Source: Salisediminibacterium halotolerans | GTDB taxonomy: Bacteria > Bacillota > Bacilli > Bacillales > Salisediminibacteriaceae | Assembly: GCF_003814815.1 (NCBI RefSeq) | Contig: NZ_RKQQ01000004.1 | Location: 221,872 to 285,871, forward strand | Reading direction: 5' to 3' | DNA: 64,000 nt | Shown here: piece by piece, positions 47,937-57,306 of the stretch | Layout: the number at the start of each line of letters is the position of its first letter | Numbering within the stretch: the first letter of the stretch is position 1 | Position numbers and translations under genes: made by a program | The notes under the pieces: model-generated | What the model saw: the letters and a program-made list of their open reading frames with translations, nothing else | What the model was told of the DNA's origin: nothing | The model's database searches: none

Positions 47937-48986
47937 GTGAAATCGATCGATACGCGCGGATTTCAACAAGATTTATTAGGCTGGTATCACAATAATAAAC
48001 GAGATTTGCCGTGGAGAAAAGACGGTGATCCATATAAAATATGGGTATCAGAAATTATGCTCCAGCAAACCCGTGTCGATACGGTGATTCCGTATTTTAA
48101 TCATTTCATGCGGCTTTTTCCGACGATCAAAGATCTCGCGGAAGCGGATGAAGAAACGGTGCTGAAAGCCTGGGAAGGATTAGGCTATTATTCACGGGCG
48201 CGCAATTTGCATACTGCAGTGAACGAGGTTCAAGAACAATACGGCGGGGTGATGCCTGCTGATCCGGTTTCGATCCGCAAGTTAAAAGGGATCGGTCCTT
48301 ATACGGCGGGAGCGATCTCCTCGATCGCGTTTCATTATCCCGAACCTGCTGTAGACGGCAATGTTATGCGCGTCTTGGCGCGGATATTTACGATTTATGA
48401 TGATATCGCCAAAAACGGGGCGAGAAAACGGTTTGAAGCGATCGTTCGCGAGATCATTGCCGAAAACGAAGCAGCCGATTTCAACCAAGCTTTAATGGAG
48501 CTCGGAGCGATGATTTGTACACCGCGCGACCCGGACTGTCACAGCTGTCCGGTCGCTGATCACTGCTATGCAAGGGAAGAAGGCGTGCAAGCCTATTTAC
48601 CGGTCAAAGCGAAAAAGAAACCGCCGAAAAACGTCTATCTTGATACGTATGTCGTCGTCAACGCCGGCGGCGAGCTGTTGATTGAACAAAGGTCCGACAC
48701 AGGGCTTTTGGCAAAGCTGTGGCAGTTTCCGATGACGGAAAAAGAGCAAGAACAGGAAAAACTGCAAGACGAAGGCAATTATGTGCAGCACGTGAAGCAC
48801 GTTTTTTCGCACTTAGTTTGGGAAATGGATGTTTATCTTTTACAGATCGGTGAAGAAGAAGAACAGACGTGGCTTGATGCGAACGATCGCAGAAAGTTTG
48901 TCCACCCGGATGATTTAACGCTTTATCCGTTTCCGGTTTCGCATCAAAAGATTATTGACGGGGCGATCGCCGCCAATATGAATTAA
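47937..48986 (+). CDS. mutY: A/G-specific adenine glycosylase
   Basis: A 349-residue repair enzyme that removes adenine mispaired with 8-oxoguanine. EIMLQQTRVDTVIPYFNHF (catalytic Glu), LKGIGPYTAGAISSIAF (helix-hairpin-helix), AVDGNVMRVLAR (catalytic Asp), and CTPRDPDCHSCPVADHC (C-x6-C-x2-C-x5-C, 4Fe-4S) are all present. The C-terminal Nudix-like domain recognises 8-oxoG. It starts at GTG after AAAGGAGAATGTAAT, because the overlapping ATG is in another frame. Confidence 0.96.
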   Translation: MKSIDTRGFQQDLLGWYHNNKRDLPWRKDGDPYKIWVSEIMLQQTRVDTVIPYFNHFMRLFPTIKDLAEADEETVLKAWEGLGYYSRARNLHTAVNEVQEQYGGVMPADPVSIRKLKGIGPYTAGAISSIAFHYPEPAVDGNVMRVLARIFTIYDDIAKNGARKRFEAIVREIIAENEAADFNQALMELGAMICTPRDPDCHSCPVADHCYAREEGVQAYLPVKAKKKPPKNVYLDTYVVVNAGGELLIEQRSDTGLLAKLWQFPMTEKEQEQEKLQDEGNYVQHVKHVFSHLVWEMDVYLLQIGEEEEQTWLDANDRRKFVHPDDLTLYPFPVSHQKIIDGAIAANMN

Positions 48987-49005
48987 TTTATAAGGAGTGA
49001 TTGAA

Positions 49006-49764
49006 ATGGATCTGCGTTTAAAAGGGAAAAATGTACTTGTGACGGGAGGTTCGAAAGGAATCGGCAAAGGTATTGCCGGAGCCTTCTTGCGTGAAGGGGC
49101 GAATGTTGCTGTCGTCGCCCGCGGGTTGGAAGCTTTGGAAAACGCGCAAACTGAAATGCCTGAACTGCGGATTTTCCAAGCAGATATTACTGATGAAACA
49201 GCCCGTGACAACGTTTTCAAGAAAATCGAAGCAGATCTCGGCAAAATTGATGTGCTTGTCAATAATGCCGGCGGAAGCAGCGGCGGCTCGGTAATGGATA
49301 CGTCGCTGGCAAAGTTTGAAGAGGCAATGCAGCTGAATTATCATTCTGCTGTGCATTTCAGCAAATTGGCGGCAGAAACGATGGAAGCGAACGGCAGCGG
49401 CTCAATCATTAACATTTCCTCAATATTCGGCCGCGAATCGGGCGGGAAACCGACGTATAACAATGCGAAAGCGGCGATGATCAGTTTTACGAAGGCATTT
49501 GCGGACGAAATGATTAAAAAAGGCGTCCGTGTCAACGGTGTAGCGCCCGGGTCGATCTTGCATCCGACCGGCAATTGGCAGAAGAAGCTCGACGAAAACC
49601 CGGAGAAGATTCATCAATTCGTTCAAGAAGAAATCCCCGCCGGGCGTTTCGGAACGGTCGAGGAAGTGGCGGATGTTGTCACGTTTTTAGCCAGCGAACG
49701 CGCCCGCTGGGTTGTCGGAGCAACACTGAATGTTGACGGCGGCCAGTCGCGCGCCAATTTTTAA
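49006..49764 (+). CDS. Short-chain dehydrogenase/reductase
   Basis: A 252-residue classical SDR. TGGSKGIGKGIAGAFLREGA (cofactor glycines), VNNAGGSS, NISSIFGRESGGKPTYNNAKAAM (Ser, Tyr-x3-Lys) and NVDGG at the end. B. subtilis has the enoyl-ACP reductase gene fabL after mutY, but this sequence has the ordinary SDR Ser-Tyr-Lys spacing, so I call it only SDR; glucose or 3-ketoacyl reductase roles are equally possible. The ATG follows AAGGAGTGATTGAA, 19 bp after mutY. Confidence 0.9.
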   Translation: MDLRLKGKNVLVTGGSKGIGKGIAGAFLREGANVAVVARGLEALENAQTEMPELRIFQADITDETARDNVFKKIEADLGKIDVLVNNAGGSSGGSVMDTSLAKFEEAMQLNYHSAVHFSKLAAETMEANGSGSIINISSIFGRESGGKPTYNNAKAAMISFTKAFADEMIKKGVRVNGVAPGSILHPTGNWQKKLDENPEKIHQFVQEEIPAGRFGTVEEVADVVTFLASERARWVVGATLNVDGGQSRANF

Positions 49765-49843
49765 TAAATTCTCCGGCGGCGTTCTTTCGTGAAGCGAAAT
49801 ATGATAAACTGAGAAAAATAATTGATGAAAGGCGGATCAGCCG

Positions 49844-51451
49844 ATGTATGATGCACTGACATACCCTTATGCTTCACAAAGAACGGTTACATATGGAAAA
49901 AACGGCATGGTGGCCACGTCGCAGCCGCTGGCGAGCCAAGCAGGACTCGAGATATTAAAGCAAGGAGGCAATGCCATTGATGCGGCGATTGCTACTGCTG
50001 CGTGTTTGACCGTCGTTGAACCGACATCGAACGGGATCGGCAGCGATGCGTTTGCGCTTGTTTGGGTGAAAGACAAGCTTTACGGTTTAAACGGCAGCGG
50101 TCCGGCGCCGCAAGCGGCATCGATTGAAGCGGTAAAAGAAGACGGAACAGAAGACATGCCAAAATTCGGCTGGAAGCCTGTCACTGTGCCGGGAACACCG
50201 GCTGCTTGGGCAGAACTGTCCGAGCGCTTCGGCAAGCTGCCGTTTGCTGATCTGTTCGTGCCGGCGATCCGCTATGCAGAAGAAGGCTTTCCGCTTAGTC
50301 CGGTGCTGGCAGAATCGTGGAAAAAGGCCGTTTCTGCGTATAAAAAGCAGTTTAACGGCAGTGAATTCAACCCGTGGTTTGAAACATTTACATTTGACGG
50401 CCGCGCTCCGGAACCCGGAGAACTGTGGTCTTCGCCGGGGCACGCAGATACGCTGAGAAAGATTGCCGACACGAACGGCCAATCATTTTACAGCGGCGAA
50501 TTGGCGGAGCGGATCGAGGCTTTTTCCAACCAGTACAACGGGTTTTTACAAAAGAGCGACTTAGAAGCTTACCGTCCGGAATGGGTCGAACCGATAGCTG
50601 TCCATTACAAAGGGTACGATGTGTGGGAAATTCCGCCGAACGGACAAGGGATCGCAGCGTTAATGGCGTTGAATATCTTAAAAGAAGATTCGTTTTCAAC
50701 GCGAGAAGACGAGTTAACGTACCATAAACAGATTGAAGCGATGAAGCTGGCGTTTGCTGATGCAGAAAAATATGTGAGCGATCCGAAATGGATGACACAA
50801 AACCCGGCTGATATGCTGAGTGACACCTATGCAGCCAAACGTCGCAGCGAAATCGGTGAAGAGGCGCTGACTCCGGAAGCAGGCGATCCGTCAACAAGCG
50901 GAACGGTCTATTTAGCGGCAGCTGACGGTGAAGGGAACATGGTGTCATTTATTCAAAGCAATTATATGGGTTTTGGTTCCGGCATTGTTGTCCCGGAGAC
51001 AGGGATTGCTTTGCAAAACCGCGGGCATAATTTCAGTATGGATCCAGCGCACGATAATGCGCTTTATCCCGGCAAAAAAACGCTTCATACGATTATCCCC
51101 GGATTTTTGACAAAGAACAATCAAGCGGTCGGTCCGTTTGGGGTGATGGGCGGATTTATGCAGCCGCAAGGACACTTGCAAGTCGTTATGAATACCGTTG
51201 ATTTTAACTTAAATCCGCAAGCGGCGATCGATGCTCCCCGCTGGCAGTGGATGAAAGATAAACATGTCATGTTTGAAACGGGTGTGCCGAATGATATCGT
51301 GAAAAACTTGGCGCGGCGGGGCCATCAGGTTGAAGTGTCTTACACGCAGGCGCCGTTCGGGCGGGGTCAGATTATTTGGCGCGATCCGGTCACAGGCGTT
51401 TTAGCCGGCGGTACAGAGGCACGGACAGACGGCGCCGTGACAGCGTATTAG
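49844..51451 (+). CDS. Gamma-glutamyltransferase family protein (YwrD-like)
   Basis: A 535-residue Ntn-hydrolase that should cleave itself before Thr354 (SGTVYLAAADGEGNMVS), giving two subunits. ATSQPLASQAGLEILKQGGNAIDAAIATAACLTVVEPTSNGIGSD is the family N-terminus, and the conserved GGFMQPQGHLQVVMN and APRW regions follow. No signal peptide is present, so it acts in the cytoplasm, as I recall for YwrD. Substrate unknown, perhaps glutathione-like or gamma-glutamyl amides. It is followed by two chromate-type transporters, the same company as ywrD in B. subtilis. Confidence 0.93.
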   Translation: MYDALTYPYASQRTVTYGKNGMVATSQPLASQAGLEILKQGGNAIDAAIATAACLTVVEPTSNGIGSDAFALVWVKDKLYGLNGSGPAPQAASIEAVKEDGTEDMPKFGWKPVTVPGTPAAWAELSERFGKLPFADLFVPAIRYAEEGFPLSPVLAESWKKAVSAYKKQFNGSEFNPWFETFTFDGRAPEPGELWSSPGHADTLRKIADTNGQSFYSGELAERIEAFSNQYNGFLQKSDLEAYRPEWVEPIAVHYKGYDVWEIPPNGQGIAALMALNILKEDSFSTREDELTYHKQIEAMKLAFADAEKYVSDPKWMTQNPADMLSDTYAAKRRSEIGEEALTPEAGDPSTSGTVYLAAADGEGNMVSFIQSNYMGFGSGIVVPETGIALQNRGHNFSMDPAHDNALYPGKKTLHTIIPGFLTKNNQAVGPFGVMGGFMQPQGHLQVVMNTVDFNLNPQAAIDAPRWQWMKDKHVMFETGVPNDIVKNLARRGHQVEVSYTQAPFGRGQIIWRDPVTGVLAGGTEARTDGAVTAY

Positions 51452-51465
51452 AAAGGTGAGAAAGA

Positions 51466-52020
51466 ATGAACCATCGTGACATGTTTTACGCTTTTTTTCG
51501 CGTCGGAATGCTCGGCTTCGGCGGCGGTCCGGCTGCAATTCCGATCGTGGAAAAAGAAATCGTCGAAAAATACAAGCAAATGGAACAAAAGGAGTTCGGC
51601 GATATGCTCGCAATAGCGAATACGCTGCCGGGACCGATTGCGACGAAGCTTGCCGGCTATATCGGTTACCGTTTGCTGGGGACGGCCGGGATGATAAACG
51701 CCTTGATCGCTTCGGTGTTTCCGACGGTGCTATTGATGATTCTTTTACTCGTTACGCTCAGCTCATTTCGCGATTACGCCTGGGTGGAGGGGATGACGCG
51801 CGGCGTTATGCCCGTTGTAACCGTGCTGCTCGGTGTGCTGACGTGGGGTTTTTTTGCCAAGTCAAAGCAGGATTTAGGCTGGCTGTACGCGCTCATCTTA
51901 TTAGGCGGATCTGTGTTAGTGATTCAAGGGTTCGGCCTTCATCCGGCCGTATTGATTGCTGCGCTGATTTTGTTTGTCTTTATGAAACGGGAGCGGCCGA
52001 AAGCGGGTGAGGCCGGATGA
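51466..52020 (+). CDS. Chromate transporter, first half (ChrA N-terminal-type)
   Basis: A 184-residue membrane protein, single CHR domain. FRVGMLGFGGGPAAIPIVEKEIVEKYKQMEQKEFGDMLAIANTLPGPIATKLAGYIGYRLLGTAG is the CHR signature (GGGxxxIP and LPGP). Short CHR proteins are encoded as pairs and work together, exporting chromate in some bacteria; other anions are possible. It begins 14 bp after the ggt gene and overlaps the partner by 4 bp. Confidence 0.92.
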   Translation: MNHRDMFYAFFRVGMLGFGGGPAAIPIVEKEIVEKYKQMEQKEFGDMLAIANTLPGPIATKLAGYIGYRLLGTAGMINALIASVFPTVLLMILLLVTLSSFRDYAWVEGMTRGVMPVVTVLLGVLTWGFFAKSKQDLGWLYALILLGGSVLVIQGFGLHPAVLIAALILFVFMKRERPKAGEAG

Positions 52021-52547
52021 TTTATTGGGAAATTTTTCTCGCTTTTTTCATCCCGGGAATTATCGGGTACGGCGGCGGTCCGGCGACGATTCCGCTGATC
52101 GAACACGAAGTGGTCCATCGTTATGAGTGGATGGCGACGAGCGAATTCGCGGAAGTGCTGGCGATCGGCAACTCGCTTCCCGGGCCGATTGCGACAAAAA
52201 TGGCCGGCTACATCGGCTTTCAGGAAGCGGGTGTACTGGGCGCTGGCATTGCCTTGTTTGCCACGATAGCCCCGTCATTAATTTTAATGATTATTTTACT
52301 CAGCGTGCTGATGAAATTTAAAGAATCCCCGAAAGTGAAATTGCTCTCGCAAATTGTCCGTCCGACGATTGCGGTTTTGCTCGGGGCGATGACGTACCGG
52401 TTTGCGGAAACGTCCGTTGTCGATTCAGGCTGGGCGCACAGCCTATTTCTTGTAATTATCAGCTACTGGCTGATCGAAAAGCGTAAGCTGCATCCCGCTT
52501 GGGTCATCGGCGGCTCGCTTATATACGGCGGCATTTTCTTAAGCTGA
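52017..52547 (+). CDS. Chromate transporter, second half (ChrA C-terminal-type)
   Basis: A 176-residue CHR-domain membrane protein homologous to the preceding one (GIIGYGGGPATIPLIEHEVVHRYEWMATSEFAEVLAIGNSLPGPIATKMAGYIGF). The two probably form a heterodimer with opposite orientation, equivalent to a long-chain ChrA. It ends in a terminator. Confidence 0.92.
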   Translation: MIYWEIFLAFFIPGIIGYGGGPATIPLIEHEVVHRYEWMATSEFAEVLAIGNSLPGPIATKMAGYIGFQEAGVLGAGIALFATIAPSLILMIILLSVLMKFKESPKVKLLSQIVRPTIAVLLGAMTYRFAETSVVDSGWAHSLFLVIISYWLIEKRKLHPAWVIGGSLIYGGIFLS

Positions 52548-52554
52548 ACGTTGA

Positions 52555-52588
52555 GCCCGAAACAATTTGTTTCGGGCATTTTTTTCAG
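52555..52588 (+). terminator. Intrinsic terminator of the ggt-chr operon
   Basis: A perfect stem GCCCGAAAC / GTTTCGGGC with a 5-nt loop, then A and eight Ts. Confidence 0.94.
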
Positions 52589-52709
52589 TGATATGTTCGC
52601 ACTCATTTCATAATCGTCAGAAGAGTAGTATAATAAAAGGGATCATAAGCAGAATGGACCTAGGATTCATCAGCGGGTGCCTTACGGCTCGGCAGATGGG
52701 AGGAAGCAT

Positions 52710-53177
52710 ATGTTCTTCCGTAAACGAAAAAAACAAGTTGAAGAGAGTTCAGAAAAAGGTAAGAATATTGAAATAATCAGTGTATCGATCGAGGAGATGC
52801 GCAAAGCGGTGAATGCGTTTGCGGCCAATTTGGATGATCATATTCCGCTTCGCAGCATCATTAAAAGCGACCATCAAATTGACACTGAGCTGTTGTATTC
52901 CTATCTCGGCGGACAGCCGGATAAAACGTTTTATATGTCAAAAGAGACGTATGAAATTTTTGAAGAGCCGGATTTGCCGATGTATATCGATCAAGTTCAA
53001 ATTGCCTGTGACCAATATGTATTGGAAACAGGCAAAGAACCGCTTGTCGCCGGGAATAAAGACCGAAAGATCAATTATTTCAAACTAAAACATTATTTGC
53101 ATGAAACTCCTCCTTTTGATTTGTATCTGCACCCATTAGACCGTATGGTTACCCATCGTAAACCTGGCGATTCCTAA
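52710..53177 (+). CDS. DUF3939-like protein
   Basis: A 155-residue soluble protein. The basic N-terminus [11 protein letters not shown], the internal [15 protein letters not shown] and the closing [10 protein letters not shown]...[15 protein letters not shown] resemble the uncharacterised DUF3939 family of Bacillaceae. Function unknown. The ATG lies after GGGAGGAAGCAT. It is followed 16 bp downstream by ntdP, with which it is probably co-transcribed. Confidence 0.75.
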   Translation: MFFRKRKKQVEESSEKGKNIEIISVSIEEMRKAVNAFAANLDDHIPLRSIIKSDHQIDTELLYSYLGGQPDKTFYMSKETYEIFEEPDLPMYIDQVQIACDQYVLETGKEPLVAGNKDRKINYFKLKHYLHETPPFDLYLHPLDRMVTHRKPGDS

Positions 53178-53193
53178 AGGAAGGAGGAAAGAC

Positions 53194-53724
53194 GTGGATT
53201 TTCCGAAGACCGGAAGCAATATTGAAGTGCAAAGTTATAAACACAACGGTCAGCTCCACCGCATCTGGGAAGAAACGATTGTGTTGAAGGGAACGTCTCA
53301 TGAAGTGATCGGCGGAAATGACCGTATTTTTGTCCATGAATCAGACGGAAGGAAGTGGCGGACAAGGGAACCGGCGATTTGTTATTTTTCGGCTCATCAC
53401 TGGTTTAATGTTATCGGAATGATCCGAGATGACGGCGTGTATTATTATTGCAACCTTGGCACTCCGTTTACATACGATGAAGAGGCGTTAAAATACATTG
53501 ATTACGACTTAGACGTGAAAGTGTTCCCGGATATGACGTATCGCTTGCTCGACCAAGACGAATTCAAATTGCACGAAAAGGAAATGAATTATCCGAAGGA
53601 GCTTGAAGGTATTCTTCATCATGCAGTCGATGAACTCGTTACGTGGGTGAGCCAGCAAAAAGGCCCGTTCTCCCAAGGGTTTATTGAATACTGGTACGAA
53701 CGGTTTTTGCATTACCGCGGATAA
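53194..53724 (+). CDS. ntdP: Nucleoside tri-/diphosphatase, DUF402 family (YgaC/NtdP)
   Basis: A 176-residue DUF402 protein. [43 protein letters not shown] and [44 protein letters not shown] are characteristic of the YgaC/NtdP group, which hydrolyses nucleoside tri- and diphosphates. Asp/Glu residues in the second segment would hold the metal. It starts at GTG after AAGGAGGAAAGAC. Confidence 0.9.
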   Translation: MDFPKTGSNIEVQSYKHNGQLHRIWEETIVLKGTSHEVIGGNDRIFVHESDGRKWRTREPAICYFSAHHWFNVIGMIRDDGVYYYCNLGTPFTYDEEALKYIDYDLDVKVFPDMTYRLLDQDEFKLHEKEMNYPKELEGILHHAVDELVTWVSQQKGPFSQGFIEYWYERFLHYRG

Positions 53725-53737
53725 TTCGACATGTTTA

Positions 53738-53779
53738 ACGGACCTTTGCGGCAAGCTGATGGCGCGGGGTCCGTTTTTC
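53738..53779 (+). terminator. Intrinsic terminator
   Basis: Stem ACGGACC / GGTCCGT with an additional inner TGCG/CGC pairing, followed by TTTTTCTT. Confidence 0.8.
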
Positions 53780-53813
53780 TTATCGCGGTTTGGTTGTATA
53801 AGGAGAGAGAAAT

Positions 53814-55553
53814 ATGGACAGTATTAAGCGTTATATGGGTTACATTAAACCTTATTGGAAAGAAATTATATTGACGGTCATCATCGGCGTGCTGAAATTC
53901 GGAATTCCCTTAATCACCCCGTTAATTATGCGTTATGTCATTGACGATGTGATCGGCTCAGATACGATGACGACAAATGAGCAGATGACGCATTTACTGT
54001 GGCTGATGGGCATCGTATTGCTCATTTTTGTTGTTTTGCGGCCGCCGATTGAATATTACCGGCAGTACTTTGCGCAATGGACAGGAAATAAAATTTTGTA
54101 TGACATTCGAGAGCAGCTGTTTACTCATCTGCAAAAACTGAGTCTGCGCTTTTATTCGAATCAAAAAGCAGGCGAAGTGATTTCAAGAGTGATCCATGAC
54201 GTCGAACAAACGAAAAATTTCATCATTACAGGTATGATGAACATTTGGCTCGATTTGTTTACGATTGTCGCAGCGATTATTATCATGCTGACGATGGATG
54301 TTTGGCTGACGCTCATCGCAGTTTCACTGCTGCCGTTTTACGCCCTGGCGATTAAATACTTTTACAGCCGGCTCCGTTACTTAACGCGAGAACGTTCGCA
54401 GGCGCTCGCGGAAGTGCAGGGGCACTTGCACGAACGCTTGCAGGGGATGAATGTCATCCGCAGTTTTGCGCTTGAAGATCACGAGCAGGAAGCGTTTGAC
54501 CGGCAGAATAATCACTTTTTAACAAAAGCGATCGACCATACGAAATGGAATGCGAAAACCTTTGCCGTGGTCAATACAATCACAGACTTGGCCCCGATAT
54601 TAGTCATCGGTGCAGCAGGGATGATCGTCATTCAAGACGCAATTACGGTCGGAACGATGGTCGCTTTTGTTCAGTATATGGACCGATTGTATAATCCGCT
54701 CCGGCGTCTGGTGAATTCGTCGACGGTGCTGACCCAATCGATCGCTTCGATGGACCGGGTGTTTGAGCTGGCTGACGAAAGTTATGACATTAAAGATCGT
54801 CCCGGCGCTGTCCCTTACGCGTATCCGCGCGGAGAAGTCACGTTTGAGAACGTGTATTTCAGCTACGATGACGACGAAGTGATCGCAGACATGAACTTCC
54901 GCGCTGAAGCAGGCGAGACAGTAGCGCTTGTCGGCATGAGCGGCGGCGGTAAAAGCACGATTATGAGTTTGATTCCGCGGTTTTACGATGTCACGTCAGG
55001 GAGGATTTTGCTCGACGGCAAAGATGTCCGCGATTATCAAGTCCGAACAGTCCGCGACCGGATCGGCATGGTCTTGCAGGATAATATTATATTCAGTGAT
55101 TCGGTCATGTTCAATATTCGCATGGGGCGCCCCGATGCCAGTGACGAAGAAGTTTACGCGGCTGCCCGCGCGGCCAATGCGCATGATTTTATTGTCAAAT
55201 TGCCGGAAGGGTACGAATCGAATATCGGTGAACGCGGGGTAAAACTATCCGGCGGCCAGAAACAGCGGATTGCGATCGCGCGCGTATTTTTGAAAAGCCC
55301 GGAAATACTCATTTTTGACGAAGCGACAAGTGCGCTGGATTTAGAGAGTGAAAGCTTAATTCAGCAGTCGCTGTACGATCTTGCCCGTGACCGCACAACG
55401 TTTATTGTCGCTCACCGGCTGTCGACGATAACACATGCGGATAAAATCCTCGTCGTGGAAAACGGCAGCGTCGTTGAGGAAGGCACGCACGATGAACTGA
55501 TTGCAAAAGGCGGAGCGTATTACACGCTCTTTCAAGTGCAGCAGCTCGATTGA
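53814..55553 (+). CDS. ygaD: ABC transporter, ATP-binding and permease half-transporter (YgaD type)
   Basis: A 579-residue exporter half. Six membrane segments in residues 15-300 are followed by the ATPase domain: Walker [10 protein letters not shown], signature LSGGQKQR, Walker [13 protein letters not shown] and H-loop [10 protein letters not shown]. It resembles MsbA/BmrA-like lipid or drug exporters that act as homodimers. The position between ygaC and ygaE matches B. subtilis ygaD. The ATG follows AAGGAGAGAGAAAT. Confidence 0.93.
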   Translation: MDSIKRYMGYIKPYWKEIILTVIIGVLKFGIPLITPLIMRYVIDDVIGSDTMTTNEQMTHLLWLMGIVLLIFVVLRPPIEYYRQYFAQWTGNKILYDIREQLFTHLQKLSLRFYSNQKAGEVISRVIHDVEQTKNFIITGMMNIWLDLFTIVAAIIIMLTMDVWLTLIAVSLLPFYALAIKYFYSRLRYLTRERSQALAEVQGHLHERLQGMNVIRSFALEDHEQEAFDRQNNHFLTKAIDHTKWNAKTFAVVNTITDLAPILVIGAAGMIVIQDAITVGTMVAFVQYMDRLYNPLRRLVNSSTVLTQSIASMDRVFELADESYDIKDRPGAVPYAYPRGEVTFENVYFSYDDDEVIADMNFRAEAGETVALVGMSGGGKSTIMSLIPRFYDVTSGRILLDGKDVRDYQVRTVRDRIGMVLQDNIIFSDSVMFNIRMGRPDASDEEVYAAARAANAHDFIVKLPEGYESNIGERGVKLSGGQKQRIAIARVFLKSPEILIFDEATSALDLESESLIQQSLYDLARDRTTFIVAHRLSTITHADKILVVENGSVVEEGTHDELIAKGGAYYTLFQVQQLD

Positions 55554-55576
55554 CCGAGCTGGCAATCAATACAATA

Positions 55577-55615
55577 AAGCCGCTCGCAGATATTGCTGCG
55601 AGCGGCTTTGTTTTA
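55577..55615. terminator. Bidirectional terminator
   Basis: A perfect 14-bp stem AAAGCCGCTCGCAG / CTGCGAGCGGCTTT between convergent genes, followed by TGTTTTA. Confidence 0.93.
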
Positions 55616-56698
55616 TTAGTACGTTTCTTTTTCGGTGATATAGACTTCGTTATCATCTGTATGATACGTATAAAACCCTTCAACGAGCCGATCAAGGTGT
55701 TCGAGTTCATCGCTGTATTCAATAATCAGCGCGATGACAGGCAAAAAGGTCATCCATTCTTCTTCATCGAACTGCTTGTGATCGCGGGAATTTAAAAACA
55801 TCGAGACTAAATTCCGCTTCTCATCGGTAATTTCCTCATAATATTCCTCGGTTGTCTGCGGTTTGACTTTGCCCATGTATTTCAGCAAAATCCGTTCATG
55901 GTAGTTTGTTAAATAATCGAGCTGCGCGACGAGAGCTTCGTGCATCGTTTCCGGCAGCTGATGAATGACGTTGTCGTGCTTGGAGAGACTTTCTAAAATA
56001 TGTTGAGCTTGTTTGCTGGCCGTAATCATCTGCCGGAAGAGGACAACCTTGCGCAAACGGGCGTACTCGTTTTTTCGGAAAATATTGCGTTCATCCTTGT
56101 ACAACTCAAACAAATTCTCAACTTTTAAAAGCGCATCACTCGAGCGCTTTTGGTCTTGTTTAAGCGTTTGATAATCGACTTCATGATGGATCAGCAAGCG
56201 GATCCATTGAATAATCTCATCATTGGTGCTCGTCACCTTGTGATAAAGTTGGTTTTCGTGTTTCGGCGGGAGGAAGATTAAATTGACAACAAATGCTGAG
56301 AATACGCCGACCATAACGAGTAAAAACCGATTTACCGCCAGACCGGTGAAATCGTCTGTCGGATTTCCCATAATGATGATCGCGGTGACAACCGCCAACG
56401 GAATAATCGATTCTTTATTCATACGCAAATTGATCGCAATAATCAGCAAGACGACGACCCCGATGACAAAAGGTTCGTGGCCGAATGCGAGGACGAAGAC
56501 GACTGCTAACACTGCGCTTAAAATATTTGCCTGTATTTGATCCCAAATTAATGTAATACTTTTATGCACAGACGGCTGTACAGCAAAAAAAGCAGCGAGT
56601 CCGGCATAAGCAATCGTGTCGTGACCGAGCAAAGCAGCTGCATAGAGGGACAGGGTTACGGCAAGACCAGTTTTAAATATACGGGCGCCAAGCCTCAT
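55616..56698 (-). CDS. ygaE: Aromatic acid exporter (FUSC/DUF939) family protein, YgaE
   Basis: A 360-residue protein with about six membrane segments in the first 150 residues (AVTLSLYAAALLG, AAFFAVQPSVHKSITLIWDQIQANILSAVLAVVFVLAFG) and a long helical cytoplasmic C-terminus. This is the ArAE/DUF939 plan. Substrate unknown. The gene lies in the ygaE position between ygaD and hemL. The ATG follows GAAAGGATTTTGAAAGACA. Repeat copy 4 lies upstream of it, on the hemL side. Confidence 0.9.
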   Translation of the reverse strand: MRLGARIFKTGLAVTLSLYAAALLGHDTIAYAGLAAFFAVQPSVHKSITLIWDQIQANILSAVLAVVFVLAFGHEPFVIGVVVLLIIAINLRMNKESIIPLAVVTAIIIMGNPTDDFTGLAVNRFLLVMVGVFSAFVVNLIFLPPKHENQLYHKVTSTNDEIIQWIRLLIHHEVDYQTLKQDQKRSSDALLKVENLFELYKDERNIFRKNEYARLRKVVLFRQMITASKQAQHILESLSKHDNVIHQLPETMHEALVAQLDYLTNYHERILLKYMGKVKPQTTEEYYEEITDEKRNLVSMFLNSRDHKQFDEEEWMTFLPVIALIIEYSDELEHLDRLVEGFYTYHTDDNEVYITEKETY

Positions 56699-56809
56699 TG
56701 TCTTTCAAAATCCTTTCTTCGTTTACTGGCAGTGTTTTTTGTGAAATATCTTCTCACGGAGTACTATACACGCATTACGGAGAATCTGCAAATACGGACA
56801 GACAAGCAA

Positions 56810-56833
56810 AAGCCTCCTGTCAGCAGGAGGCTT
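56810..56833 (-). terminator. hemL terminator hairpin, distal duplicate with U-tract
   Basis: Read on the minus strand, AAGCCTCCTG-CTGA-CAGGAGGCTT is followed by TTGCTTGT. It is an exact 24-bp duplicate of 57255-57278. Confidence 0.9.
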
Positions 56834-57254
56834 CAGACTGTTAACAAAATCATGACATCGATAGATGTCATATTAAAGGAACGGATGACGACGCATCGTC
56901 CGGCTTCTTTCACCTGAAGGTATCACTGCGACATCGGCTCAAAAAGACTTCGCCGTGTCTTACTAGTCCGCGGGCGAGCGCCGAGCCGCTTCGGGCTTAT
57001 GCCCTGCAGGGTCTCGTCTGTCTCGCTTTCCCGCAGGAGAAAGCCGGGATGCTGGGTCATCCTCTTTTTTGAAGCGAGTTTATTCATAAAAAAGTAGCCA
57101 TGCATCTACTCCTCCGACGCCTCCGGGAAAGCAAGAGACGAAGATCCGGATTCGGCGGCCTCAGGCCGCCGAATACTAGCTGAGTCCTTGCCCGGGGCAA
57201 GCGGAGGGTAGTGGCTTCATGGCTGACATAAAAATATAGTTTGTCTACAGTCTG
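56834..57254 (-). mobile_element. Terminator-flanked palindromic repeat, copy 4 (421 bp)
   Basis: This copy is in reverse orientation, so its palindromic end again faces the gene it follows, hemL. Terminal repeats are CAGACTGTTAACAAAAT and CAGACTGTAGACAAACT. The flanking duplication is a perfect 24 bp. A single-base loss near the other terminus breaks the minus-side reading frame seen in other copies, an argument against a coding role. Confidence 0.93.
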
Positions 57255-57278
57255 AAGCCTCCTGTCAGCAGGAGGCTT
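57255..57278 (-). terminator. hemL terminator hairpin, proximal duplicate
   Basis: The first hairpin met by transcription leaving hemL; the element begins immediately after it, with no U-tract. Confidence 0.88.
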
Positions 57279-57306
57279 CATGCTTCAGTTTAACTCGTAT
57301 CAATCT

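Noticed and set aside
49006..49764. Naming the SDR gene fabL from its position after mutY
   Set aside because: The active site has the ordinary Tyr-x3-Lys spacing of general SDRs, and synteny alone is not sufficient.
52017..52547. Frameshifted single chromate transporter gene
   Set aside because: Each gene has its own start, ribosome-binding context and complete CHR domain; paired short-chain CHR genes overlapping by 4 bp are a known arrangement.
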